Assembly (NCBI GenBank): GCA_006212115.1
Contig: PDUK01000022.1
Span: forward strand, 1-42,584
DNA from: Thalassolituus sp.
GTDB lineage: Bacteria; Pseudomonadota; Gammaproteobacteria; Pseudomonadales; Oceanobacteraceae
Direction of reading: 5' to 3'
Length of the DNA stretch: 42,584 nt
Position 1 is the first letter of the stretch. Every line of letters starts with the position of its first letter. The position numbers and the translations under genes are program-made. The notes beneath the pieces are model-generated. The model did no database searches. It had not been told where the DNA came from and saw only the letters and a program-made list of their open reading frames with translations. Below, one piece after another: positions 33,401-41,439 of this stretch.

Positions 33401-34081
33401 GTTCAGCGTTGGGCAGCCGTTCCTATTCCAGTATCTGGCCCAATCTCGGCACAGAAAGTTGCCGATGTGCTCTCGCTCGAAGATCTGAATAATCACAATC
33501 ACCGTATCCTGAAACGAGCAAGCCGTACACTTCAGGAAAAACTTGAGCAATGCCAACTTTGCATTCAGAAAGTGCTGGCATCGCTACCCGGTTCCATACG
33601 ATTACGTTGGGGACAATTAGCGGAAGACAATCGCTTACCTGTTGAAGCGATAGGTCGTTGGCCTGGTCTCAAGAATGCTGAAGAAATTGATTTCAATTCA
33701 ACCCGCACCTTAGCTGAGTTGATTGAATGGTGGTTTAAACAACTGGACGAGCAAGCCGACAGTGATAGCCGCCAGACCATGAGAGACATGATTCGTGCTG
33801 CTGTGATTTATGCCTCACTCGGAAATCCGCAAGAGATAGTAAAAGGCAGTATTTTCAGTCCACCCCGGAGGGTCGCATTTGGCGAGCGTTTCAAAGTCAC
33901 ATTGAATCAGCCAGCTCCTCCCGGGAGGTTATTGCAGTTGCTGAATAAACAACAAGAAGTCGCAGCGGAAGTGACCGTTGAACAACATGACGAACTAGGT
34001 ACTCAGGTAACCATTACGAAAGTACTCAGGGAAGACATCGATTTTAATGATCAGGTTACTGTCATTGGACGGGTACGTTAA
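30431..34081 (+). CDS. eCIS-associated protein with shared N-terminal module, copy 3 (very large, coiled-coil)
   Basis: The start is ATG 30431 (AAGGGG 7 bases upstream); the longer frame back to 30335 overlaps the previous gene. The 1216 residues begin with the module at ~18-105 (LHLFSGRHLGEDEFDQQQNY, PGIISGLNV, VSPGSAMTPKGAALTLESP). The middle and C-terminal parts are strongly helical, with coiled-coil stretches at ~500-540 (EERIRAQRKKLEATRDILLL) and ~780-880 (LLRTQKKLIAEQEKRKSEII). The last ~80 residues are strand-rich (RVAFGERFKVTLNQPAPPG). It could be a fibre-like or tape-measure-like protein; the coiled coils fit either, and neither is proven. Confidence 0.78.
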   Translation: MNTILLHQPIASHPDLERLHLFSGRHLGEDEFDQQQNYVEARLAPLLGNQRPGIISGLNVRSREQQGPTDTVQLAVSPGSAMTPKGAALTLESPLYCTWQDLVEEYRSRKQVGDATGVFYLTLHQSQSSIDPPNADPCQRTAFDPTRDTRLVTLASLRLRRLDIDNHQVRTEHPHRLQNIICADRVTVDFARQFPNSVPLALVAIDDQNETTLLWTSTEAGRYESKPASGYQTLLNQTQAAFRQLVALHNTGVHQHKPLRNFLKAHLHLDYLPASGQLPLNWLEDIASKTPQMNGLPEHLGVDMIPVAEDGIDELIARHLPRRVIDLTEPAGDRIRLLLAMKRSVYKPDLLDIPELDTQLEEDLYRYCQKAYMRWYEWKEGYYTLYHIAPHSKSKYGNELSQEDIEKLNLPVPVEAPLLPSALFKRLKLSALNRLALVNSATAPYPYDKENFVVPDFFDNWAPLVDNERTPLQPSEPEGHGLIGQYAITEKDLDTTEERIRAQRKKLEATRDILLLKRQQLDSQTVALAALAGGVAGDGKGMQVARWLPYASLNTDKIPTETSSIATSVATSSVSPVRVSTESKTTSDLPYRVGEMEKMSLEEQKKLALMSSREYQYAEAIKGATYSKIEADKYSAFELTLNKDRIDRLQIPTAAVSKPAFNAKEFSFGVMDHISPDINEYKKIYSGMQDLLTTIKDIFDEPDRTTLHASLVSLSTDLKSPTNLEAQIISETDSKYTNLPADGKPTKSHFGNLVANQRRYEAIFTAGKILTRWISVVENEYNSCEASLQNLLRTQKKLIAEQEKRKSEIIYARQALRHFDSVADEALGDYSVAQQLIDEDWKRVFKENNERTRILTTQVEGLYYVRVRQAEISRTLADPLPLRRDNPADLVPGCASDNDADIPTALLPFWQTTLEIPATYWRAIEPFKSRLNTLQNIDYLAQLRQVRMTRAYPELPVLKAKVATTHTNAALRSIEDSPAFIELATHSKQRVQRWAAVPIPVSGPISAQKVADVLSLEDLNNHNHRILKRASRTLQEKLEQCQLCIQKVLASLPGSIRLRWGQLAEDNRLPVEAIGRWPGLKNAEEIDFNSTRTLAELIEWWFKQLDEQADSDSRQTMRDMIRAAVIYASLGNPQEIVKGSIFSPPRRVAFGERFKVTLNQPAPPGRLLQLLNKQQEVAAEVTVEQHDELGTQVTITKVLREDIDFNDQVTVIGRVR

Positions 34082-34083
34082 AT

Positions 34084-35913
34084 ATGTTGTTTGACCAACC
34101 GCAAGCAGAATCCACGCGTATTCGAACGCTGACGATCCAGGCTCCTCGTGCATACCATGTCCGAATAGAGCGTGATGTTGCGACTGCGGATTGGCCATCC
34201 ACTCATGATGAGCAAATTATTTTCATCAGAAGAGTAAAGGCATCAGGGAGCGAAGAAAACATTACCCACTCCCTTAGGGAAGAAACACTCAAACAGATAC
34301 GTGAAAAACCGAGCGACAACGTCCGCATTTTTGCTAATTACAATGACATGCTGGCCCAGCTTCTTGCCGATACTGTTACCGGTAAACTGAGTAGCCATTG
34401 GTTCTGGCGAACGTGGAATGAAAAAGTCCTGCGCTCTGCTCACAGCGCCCTGATGACAGTCGCACTAGAGAGCGTGACGAATTTGGGTTCTGCACTCACG
34501 CAGCTGGCTAAGAAAGGCAAGCTGTCATCGATATTGGTTGCACTTTCCGATAACGAAGCCGAGGAGCTTCTTCTACAACTCAGCTACCAATCTGGTTACA
34601 ACCTGGATATGGCAGCGCTGAAAAGCCTCGATCTCCCTCTACACCCTATATGGCATCAAGAAAAAGCGCCAACTGAGTTAGACTCAAATCCGGCAGATGT
34701 TCGTTATCAGCGTAAAACCTCTGAAGACGGCGCTGCATCAAATCCAACTTCGGAACATGCCCAGATTGACGCCAGAGCCACGGGTAATCAAACGACAGTC
34801 AAAAGCCTGTCGATCGTAGATAGTATTGCTAACAACGACCTGGCTCTGTGGCAATCTTCATTGGCTGGCGCGAAGTCAAAAGCACATCTGTATCTTGTTT
34901 CGTTTCTGATATCTCAGGAACACCTTCCTCTGGCGCTATACCAAAGCCCCAATGAACTGTTGCCACAGATCACAAGAAAACTGGTGAGTACTCAGCAAAT
35001 AAAGGCTTCTAACGAACATACGGAAAATACATTTATTCGCTCAGACGAACATATTCAGCCGCCTCACAACAATGCACAAGTTCACCCTGACGCTTTACTG
35101 TCTCCAAGTGAGCTGACCGAATCACCTGAAGCTTTCTCCAACCAAGTGAATCAACATCCTCACCACGAGTCCGATAGAAATCAGACATTCAGTAGTACAG
35201 ATGTTACTCCACATAAAAAATCCGGAATCATCCGAAAGGAACACAGGAAACCTATGCCTGGTACTGATCCCGTAGGCGACTTCCCGTTGAGTGCTTCCCA
35301 AACTGACCGGAACAGCACCGACAGTGACTTTATTCAGTTTGGTAGTCACTACGGAGGGTTGCTCTATCTGCTCAACTTCCTGAACCGAGCACCAGTGCAG
35401 GCGTTGATACGCGACCACTGGAAATCAGTACCAAGCCCGTGGAGCTGGCTATATGGTGCAATCGAGACTCTGTCCGACGGCGATGCTCTGAAGGCCGACC
35501 CTCTGTACCAGTATATTTTGATGCGTGCTGTTGAAGAGACTCACGACAGCGAGATGCACTCAACCGAGGGACTCCTGAATCACGAGCTGTTGCTTCAACT
35601 GTCAGATATTTCATCGGCTCTTTATCCGCGCGAGCTTTGGCAACAGGAACTGGTATCCCTTCGGTCGGATATCTTGGTCACGTCGGAGAAAATTATTGTT
35701 CGTGCCGATATGTGCGATGCCAATATCAACGCTCGCCTACAAGGTCTGGATGTTAATCCGGGCTGGCTTCCATGGTTAGGCTATTCAGTGCAGTTTCAAT
35801 TCGAGCAAGGCTATAACGCAAAACCTGTTGATTCCGAAAAGCAACGAGAACCTCAGTTAGGTGTTCAGGAAAAGACTCAACACAAGACACCACGAGAAAA
35901 ACGCCATGAATGA
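34084..35913 (+). CDS. eCIS-associated protein upstream of the AAA+ ATPase, function unknown
   Basis: This 609-residue protein resembles, from memory, hypothetical proteins that precede the ATPase in other eCIS loci. The N-terminal domain has RIFANYNDMLAQLL (~81-94) and HWFWRTWNEKVL (~105-116), then helices (LVALSDNEAEELLLQLS). A long Gln/Asn/Ser/His-rich linker (~300-410) separates it from the C-terminal domain. There YGGLLYLLNFLNR (~423-435) and the closing motif GLDVNPGWLPWLGYSVQFQF (554-573) match the GLDxxPGWLPWLGRxVxFxY pattern I associate with this group. It has no signal peptide or membrane segment. The TGA overlaps the ATPase start. An assembly or tape-measure-related role is a guess. 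Confidence 0.75.
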   Translation: MLFDQPQAESTRIRTLTIQAPRAYHVRIERDVATADWPSTHDEQIIFIRRVKASGSEENITHSLREETLKQIREKPSDNVRIFANYNDMLAQLLADTVTGKLSSHWFWRTWNEKVLRSAHSALMTVALESVTNLGSALTQLAKKGKLSSILVALSDNEAEELLLQLSYQSGYNLDMAALKSLDLPLHPIWHQEKAPTELDSNPADVRYQRKTSEDGAASNPTSEHAQIDARATGNQTTVKSLSIVDSIANNDLALWQSSLAGAKSKAHLYLVSFLISQEHLPLALYQSPNELLPQITRKLVSTQQIKASNEHTENTFIRSDEHIQPPHNNAQVHPDALLSPSELTESPEAFSNQVNQHPHHESDRNQTFSSTDVTPHKKSGIIRKEHRKPMPGTDPVGDFPLSASQTDRNSTDSDFIQFGSHYGGLLYLLNFLNRAPVQALIRDHWKSVPSPWSWLYGAIETLSDGDALKADPLYQYILMRAVEETHDSEMHSTEGLLNHELLLQLSDISSALYPRELWQQELVSLRSDILVTSEKIIVRADMCDANINARLQGLDVNPGWLPWLGYSVQFQFEQGYNAKPVDSEKQREPQLGVQEKTQHKTPREKRHE

Positions 35914-37834
35914 TCTTGCTGTAATAAGGCCGCAAACAGACCAGTTTCATTCTCTTCAGCAGTGGGTTGAACTGGGGCTCGCCGCATACATTGAGTCACT
36001 GACTCAAGAGTCATTGGCTCAAGAGTCGCTGGCACAAGTAGATGCCTTTGAGCAGCAACGCATCGTATTTGAACAGCAGTGGCACGCCCTGGAAGGCCGA
36101 ACAGGAAAGTTGATTCGACTGCTCAATTTGTCCCAGACGGATGTATTTCTGCTGTTTCTCACAGGAATTATGGAAACGCAGCCCAAAGTAGCCTTCGCCA
36201 TTACAGAGTTGCAACAACCCTCCGATCAGACACGACTCAGTATTCATCTGATGCTCGATATCCTGCAGACGCTTTTCCCAGCAACACAGCAATGGGATGC
36301 TCTGGACCTGATACATAGACCGCTGTTTGATGAATCCGTCGTTTCACTGTCGGGGGACGGTCCACTCAGCCTGCGCGGCCTGTCGATCTCCGTTCCTTTG
36401 TGGTCGGTTCTTAAAAACAACCGGAATCAATGGCAAGGAACCAGCCAGTTGATTGACTCTCACAGAGCACTGTTACCGGACGAGACCCGAAAGCGTCTGA
36501 CCAGTTTATGTCAGCACCTGACAACCCATCCATTTATGGTAATTCGTGGACAAAATAACAGCGGACGGTCAATTCTGGCATCCGAGCTGGGGCTGCTCGC
36601 CGGTCTCGATCCTATAAATATTCCTTATGAATTATGGCAAGAACAACCGCAATTAAGGCTTGCGTCGGCCATAGCAGATTGGCTACCTGTAATCACACTA
36701 CCCGATCTTCCGGGTGAAAGTTACGAGCCTAAAGCACCCGTCGGTGATTCTTCAGCTGTACTGATTTCCGGGGTACAGACCTCCGTTGTAATCAGAGTTG
36801 GATACCATTACGCGCTCCCCATGCCTGACCCGCAGCAGCGCAGCGAGCTCTGGCAAGAGCACGTTAAGGATAAATCCTTATCTGAAAAACTCGCAGGCTC
36901 TGCTCTGCTCAGTGGTCCGATGATTCAGCGAATCGGTCGACAAAGTAAGTCCGCAGACGACATATCAGATATGCATCAGGAGCAACATATTCGTATGTTG
37001 CGAGCACAGAATATCGATCCGGGCCTTAGCCAGCTTGCTCAAGTGGTCACACGCGATATCCCGAAAAGCGCAGTCGTCTTCCCTAAACTCATCAATGAAC
37101 ATCTGGATGACCTCATTGCTCGCGCACTGCAACGCGAATCCTTATATCTTAAGTTGGGTCAAACACTATCTGCCAATCAGAACCCAGGGCTACGTGCTCT
37201 TTTTGTCGGGGACAGCGGAACAGGAAAAACGCTCGCTGCCAGCTATGTCGCTACTCAGATCGGGGCTCCACTTTACCGGGTAGACCTTGGATCTATTATC
37301 AACAAATACATAGGTGAAAGTGAGAAAAACCTTGGGCGGCTGCTCGACTATGCTGCAGCAACCGACACCGTTCTTCTATTCGACGAGGCAGAATCCGTAT
37401 TTGGTCATCGCACGGATGCCAGAAGCAGCAATGAGCGATTTGCCAACAACCTAACCAATTACCTGCTTGCGCGAATCGAAAACCACCCCGGTATCGTTTT
37501 ACTAACAACTAACCACAGGGATCGGATCGATCCGGCATTTAACCGACGCCTTGAGATCATAATCGACTTTCCTCAGCCCGGGTTTAATGAGCGCTTAACG
37601 CTATGGAAAAATCACATGGGGCAACGCAGTCCTTCTGAGGACTTTCTTAAAGCATTAGCGAGCCACTGTGAGCTGTCTGGGGGACAAATTCGCAATGCCG
37701 TCTTATGTGCTGCAGCGAACAGCTCTGATGATGCAGTGCTGAGCGAAAGAGCCATTATCAGAGCCGTCGCAAGAGAGTACCAGAAGCTGGGCCGATCATT
37801 GCCGGCTGCATTGCAAAATCAGGGGATGATGTAA
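35906..37834 (+). CDS. AAA+ ATPase of the eCIS (Afp15/Pvc15-like)
   Basis: The ATG at 35906 lies inside the end of the previous gene (8-base overlap) and gives 642 residues; the longer frame to 35861 is unlikely. The C-terminal third is a classic AAA+ core: Walker A GDSGTGKT (435-442), Walker B LLFDEAE (490-496), sensor-1 LLTTNHRDRI, and the arginine-finger region FNRRLEI. The N-terminal ~400 residues are a helical, eCIS-type domain, including a second, degenerate nucleotide-binding-like segment (VIRGQNNSGRSILASELG). Such ATPases are required for particle assembly or cargo loading in Afp/PVC. The TAA overlaps the next ATG (TAATG). Confidence 0.95.
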   Translation: MNDLAVIRPQTDQFHSLQQWVELGLAAYIESLTQESLAQESLAQVDAFEQQRIVFEQQWHALEGRTGKLIRLLNLSQTDVFLLFLTGIMETQPKVAFAITELQQPSDQTRLSIHLMLDILQTLFPATQQWDALDLIHRPLFDESVVSLSGDGPLSLRGLSISVPLWSVLKNNRNQWQGTSQLIDSHRALLPDETRKRLTSLCQHLTTHPFMVIRGQNNSGRSILASELGLLAGLDPINIPYELWQEQPQLRLASAIADWLPVITLPDLPGESYEPKAPVGDSSAVLISGVQTSVVIRVGYHYALPMPDPQQRSELWQEHVKDKSLSEKLAGSALLSGPMIQRIGRQSKSADDISDMHQEQHIRMLRAQNIDPGLSQLAQVVTRDIPKSAVVFPKLINEHLDDLIARALQRESLYLKLGQTLSANQNPGLRALFVGDSGTGKTLAASYVATQIGAPLYRVDLGSIINKYIGESEKNLGRLLDYAAATDTVLLFDEAESVFGHRTDARSSNERFANNLTNYLLARIENHPGIVLLTTNHRDRIDPAFNRRLEIIIDFPQPGFNERLTLWKNHMGQRSPSEDFLKALASHCELSGGQIRNAVLCAAANSSDDAVLSERAIIRAVAREYQKLGRSLPAALQNQGMM

Positions 37835-40800
37835 TGGAATCTAAATCGCTGAGTAAGAAAGGACACAAAACGGCGCAGCCTGATACGAAGAAGCCCGCTG
37901 CGAGAAAAGCGAAGAAACCCGAATACCTCAAAAGAAAAGTTCAAAAGAAAATGGCTGTCAGTGACCCAGCCGATAGCCAGGAAAAAGAAGCTGACAAAGT
38001 CGCTGCAGACGTTAAGCAGAATCTTCAACGAGGCACCGATGAACCTGCCATTGCAGCAAGAAGTGTAAGTTCCTCTTCGCAGTCCATCACTCGGACCAAG
38101 GAAGACGAAGTACAAGCAAAGCTCTTCAGAGAGGAGGAAGAAGCGCAGACCAAAGTGCATCGTCAAGAAGAGGAAGTTCAAACCAAATTATATCGGGAAG
38201 AGGAGGAAGAAGCAGCTCAGCCAAAGCTTTTCCGAAATGTGGATGAGCTTGCTCAGGCAAAGCTGTTTCGACAAGAAGAAGAGGAAGCCGCCCAAACCAG
38301 ATTGCAACGGACAGAAGAAGAACCCGTTCAAACCAAGTTGTTAAGAAAGGAGCTGGACGACCAGAAAGCTGACGACGAAAAAATGGATGAAGTGGAAGCC
38401 CGCATTGCTCAAACGCGGGGCAATGGCTCACCCCTACCCGACGAAATCCGTCAGAAAATGGAGCAACAATTTGGCAAAGATTTCTCACGAGTTGTCATTC
38501 ACACAGACATGCAATCTGATGAACTATGCAAAGAGTTAAATGCTCGTGCGTTCGCCATTGGAAATGACATCTACTTCGCCAGCGGTGAGTTTAATCCCGA
38601 GAGCGAGCGTGGTCAGGAGTTACTTGCCCATGAGCTGACGCATGTTGTTCAAACCGGAAATTCCATTGCGCGAACGATATACAGAAAGATTGCCCCGGAG
38701 GATACGCCCGCAGGAAATACTGCTGCCAGTTCAGCTTTAACAGATATGCTAAATCTGCGCGTACCAGCGATCAAACAGCGACATCTCCCTCTATATTCTC
38801 AACTCGCTAGTGAGGCTAAGCTTGGTCGTATTGCAGGATATGACCGTCCTCATAAAGGGGGAGATACAACAAAACAGAAGCGTTTTTGGGAAAAGGATAT
38901 TGTTTTCGACGAAGCCGACGTTGGACGCAAACTAGGAGCGCTTACGCCAGCTGTTAACTGGCCGACCAATAATAGGCACCAAGTCAGATTTCAGATTAAA
39001 AATGACTCAAAAATCTACGCCTATACCCGCAAATCCTTTCTCAAGAAAATAATGAAAGTCCCTAAGTGGGATCGTGAGGGAAACCCGGTACCTCAGTATC
39101 AGGTTGATCATATTGTGGAACTGCAGACATCCGGAGCACACGGGAGACGATATGCAGTAGGCAATAGCCTGCAAAATATGGAGCTACTGGACCAACCATC
39201 GAATAGCTCCTCTGGAAGTACCATCATGTCTGGTATTCATGAACGTGTAGATAATTATCTAAAGACACTGGATGAATCTACTCGACCAAGTAAGAAAGAC
39301 TGGCTCAAAAATCACTCCATCTACTTCGATCAGGTCACAGTCGATAGTTCTATGGGTAAATCCGAGGGAAATAGCTCTTGGTGGACACTTGATGAGATTA
39401 AAGCGCTCTCTCCATTGGATGCCTTAAAAGGTGCCCCACCGATTACCTATGAAGGCGATGACCGAAGCTTTGCTCTGTTTTCGGGAAAAGGAGGCGTCGA
39501 AATTGGTCGCTTTGGTCATGCCCGCGAGGCAACTGAATTCTCACCACGAGGACGTAGCGCTCGCAGCCTTGCTGGGATGGTCATTTCATCGATAACACTG
39601 AACGACAAAGCGGAGCAAGATAATCTCCAGGCAGAAGGCGTTCATATCGGTAAATTGAATGGCAGATGGGATCTCCCTGATAAATGGGCACCAGACAATA
39701 CCGAAGTGGAGATGATGGTATTCGGGCTCGGCCCCTATGCTGGATACGTTGTCCCCCCTGCTAATTTGCCGGCAGATTTTGAACCAACTAGTCCCGCCAG
39801 CTTCTCTGACATTGAAATAGGATCAGAAGGATTTATGGCTGAGGGCGAGATACCCAAGCCAACCATCCCTCTTCTCGAAGATTTATCCATCGGTGCATCG
39901 TGGATCGGAACGGATATTATGCTTCGGGCAGAGTACTCAGCCGAAGATCTGAAAATCCCCATGCCCGGACTGACTATCAATGGCGGGTCAATTGGTCTCT
40001 TCTATAGTGGACAGGAAGGTTTTGGGGTTGATGGTACGATTTTCTTAGCGGTGAACAAGCTAGGTGAAGGGTCACTAACGGCAGGATACTCCCAACGTTC
40101 TGGATTTTTTGCTGAAGGGACCTTCGACTTCGACTCAAAACTATTTGATGAGGCAAGTGCAACCCTTCGCTACCGAGATAAAGCCTTCAGCGGAGATGGC
40201 ACCTTAAAAATCAACAGCCCTGATAAAATAAAAGGAATAAAAGCGGCCTCCCTTCAGGTGAGTTTCTCAGAGGAAACCTTCTCTGCTGAAGGCACGGTCG
40301 ACCCCGATATCCCGGGTATTCAACAGGCCGGGCTAACTGTCGACTATACGGAAGAAGACGGCTTAACCATTGGCGGCGACCTGCAACTCACTGCGAATCC
40401 TGCGATCCGTTCTGGTTCAATTCATGTCGAAGTAAATAAACAAGGCGAAGAGTGGAAAGTCAGCGGTGAAGGAACAGCGCAACCTGCCATTCCAGGAATT
40501 GATTCTGAACTGACCGTTGGCTACGAGGATGGTGGGTTTATTGCTGAATTTAGCGGCGGCTTCGAGCGAGGTATGCTCTCCGGAAACGTTACCGTAGGTG
40601 TAAGCAACCGGGCAGTTGGTGAGGACGGTAAACCCAGTGGTGACCCACTGCCCGGCGGTGAACTACTGGTGTATGGATCGGGCTCAGCCACCATTCAGAT
40701 TGCCCCCTGGCTACAAGGAACGGCGGGCGTAAAATTTGACCCCAACGGTGAAGTAACTGTTTCCGGGGAAATCGGTATTCCAGATGAATTAGAGATTTTT

Positions 40801-41439
40801 GCCCGCAAAGAAATCAATAAATCCATTTTCAACGTTGCTGTTCAGGTGCCCATTATTCCCGGTATCGTCGCTGAGGTGGGTGGCGGCCTGTCGGCAATCG
40901 CGGGTATTGGCCCCGGAGTCATAGACGAGCTCAAAATCGGAATCGAGTACAACCCAGCCCGAGAACAGGACACCAAGGTCACCGGCGATGCCCACCTGAA
41001 AGTGCCTGCTGACGCCGGTCTGCGTTTATCTGTCCGAGCAGGAATTGGCTTGGGTATCACTGGCGCAAGCGCCACAGGCGGTTTAGATATTGGAGGAACC
41101 CTCGGGATATCAGGGGCCGCAGAGGCAGGTGTACACATGGACTGGACCCCGGCGACGGGGCTCGACCTGACAGCAGATCTTGAAATCCATGCACAACCCA
41201 GCTTTACCTTCGATATTGGCGGCTACGTCAGTGTTAAGGTGTTTGGGTGGAGCGTCTACGACGATCGCTTCGAATTTGCCTCCTACACGTTTGGTTCGGA
41301 TTATCGATTCGGGATTAAGCTGCCGGTACATTACAAAGAAGGCGAACCCTTCGATATCTCGACTGATGATATTGAATTCACCATTCCTGACATTAGCACC
41401 AACGACCTGCTGAAAGGTCTGATTTCGAGGATTACATGA
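37834..41439 (+). CDS. DUF4157 multi-domain protein, probable eCIS effector/cargo
   Basis: These 1201 residues have no signal peptide. Order: a basic Lys-rich N-terminus (1-40); VSDPADSQEKEADKVA (42-57), the motif typical of DUF4157 cargo proteins; seven Q-x-K-L-x-R repeats (94-171); the DUF4157 domain (~200-275) with the metalloprotease-like HELTHVVQ at 266-273; an HNH-nuclease-like segment (~395-480) with QVDHIVELQ (423-431) and NMELLDQPSN; and a long Gly-rich beta-repeat region (~690-1190) ending in VSVKVFGWSVYDDRFEF. DUF4157 proteins are frequent eCIS cargoes with C-terminal toxins. Here the HNH-like core and the repeat tail are the candidate active parts. It follows the ATPase with a 1-base overlap. 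Confidence 0.85.
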   Translation: MESKSLSKKGHKTAQPDTKKPAARKAKKPEYLKRKVQKKMAVSDPADSQEKEADKVAADVKQNLQRGTDEPAIAARSVSSSSQSITRTKEDEVQAKLFREEEEAQTKVHRQEEEVQTKLYREEEEEAAQPKLFRNVDELAQAKLFRQEEEEAAQTRLQRTEEEPVQTKLLRKELDDQKADDEKMDEVEARIAQTRGNGSPLPDEIRQKMEQQFGKDFSRVVIHTDMQSDELCKELNARAFAIGNDIYFASGEFNPESERGQELLAHELTHVVQTGNSIARTIYRKIAPEDTPAGNTAASSALTDMLNLRVPAIKQRHLPLYSQLASEAKLGRIAGYDRPHKGGDTTKQKRFWEKDIVFDEADVGRKLGALTPAVNWPTNNRHQVRFQIKNDSKIYAYTRKSFLKKIMKVPKWDREGNPVPQYQVDHIVELQTSGAHGRRYAVGNSLQNMELLDQPSNSSSGSTIMSGIHERVDNYLKTLDESTRPSKKDWLKNHSIYFDQVTVDSSMGKSEGNSSWWTLDEIKALSPLDALKGAPPITYEGDDRSFALFSGKGGVEIGRFGHAREATEFSPRGRSARSLAGMVISSITLNDKAEQDNLQAEGVHIGKLNGRWDLPDKWAPDNTEVEMMVFGLGPYAGYVVPPANLPADFEPTSPASFSDIEIGSEGFMAEGEIPKPTIPLLEDLSIGASWIGTDIMLRAEYSAEDLKIPMPGLTINGGSIGLFYSGQEGFGVDGTIFLAVNKLGEGSLTAGYSQRSGFFAEGTFDFDSKLFDEASATLRYRDKAFSGDGTLKINSPDKIKGIKAASLQVSFSEETFSAEGTVDPDIPGIQQAGLTVDYTEEDGLTIGGDLQLTANPAIRSGSIHVEVNKQGEEWKVSGEGTAQPAIPGIDSELTVGYEDGGFIAEFSGGFERGMLSGNVTVGVSNRAVGEDGKPSGDPLPGGELLVYGSGSATIQIAPWLQGTAGVKFDPNGEVTVSGEIGIPDELEIFARKEINKSIFNVAVQVPIIPGIVAEVGGGLSAIAGIGPGVIDELKIGIEYNPAREQDTKVTGDAHLKVPADAGLRLSVRAGIGLGITGASATGGLDIGGTLGISGAAEAGVHMDWTPATGLDLTADLEIHAQPSFTFDIGGYVSVKVFGWSVYDDRFEFASYTFGSDYRFGIKLPVHYKEGEPFDISTDDIEFTIPDISTNDLLKGLISRIT
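38104..38346 (+). repeat. Seven in-frame Q-[AT]-K-L-x-R repeats in the DUF4157 protein
   Basis: Residues 91-171 contain QAKLFR (94), QTKVHR (105), QTKLYR (116), QPKLFR (129), QAKLFR (141), QTRLQR (154) and QTKLLR (166). They are spaced 11-13 residues apart by Glu-rich runs (EEEE). Repeats of this kind lie N-terminal to DUF4157 in many eCIS cargo proteins and may be a loading or docking element; that role is inferred. Confidence 0.85.
39016..39273 (+). other. HNH-nuclease-like segment within the DUF4157 protein
   Basis: The segment (~residues 395-480) reads KWDREGNPVPQYQVDHIVEL, then AVGNSLQNMELLDQPSNSSS. The order D-H-I-V-E-L, N-x-L-x-N-M-E-L-L, then N-x-S-S-G-S is that of HNH/beta-beta-alpha-metal nuclease cores, with H426 as general base candidate and N446/N457 as downstream residues. 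This is a motif judgement by eye; a structural role remains possible. Confidence 0.55.
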
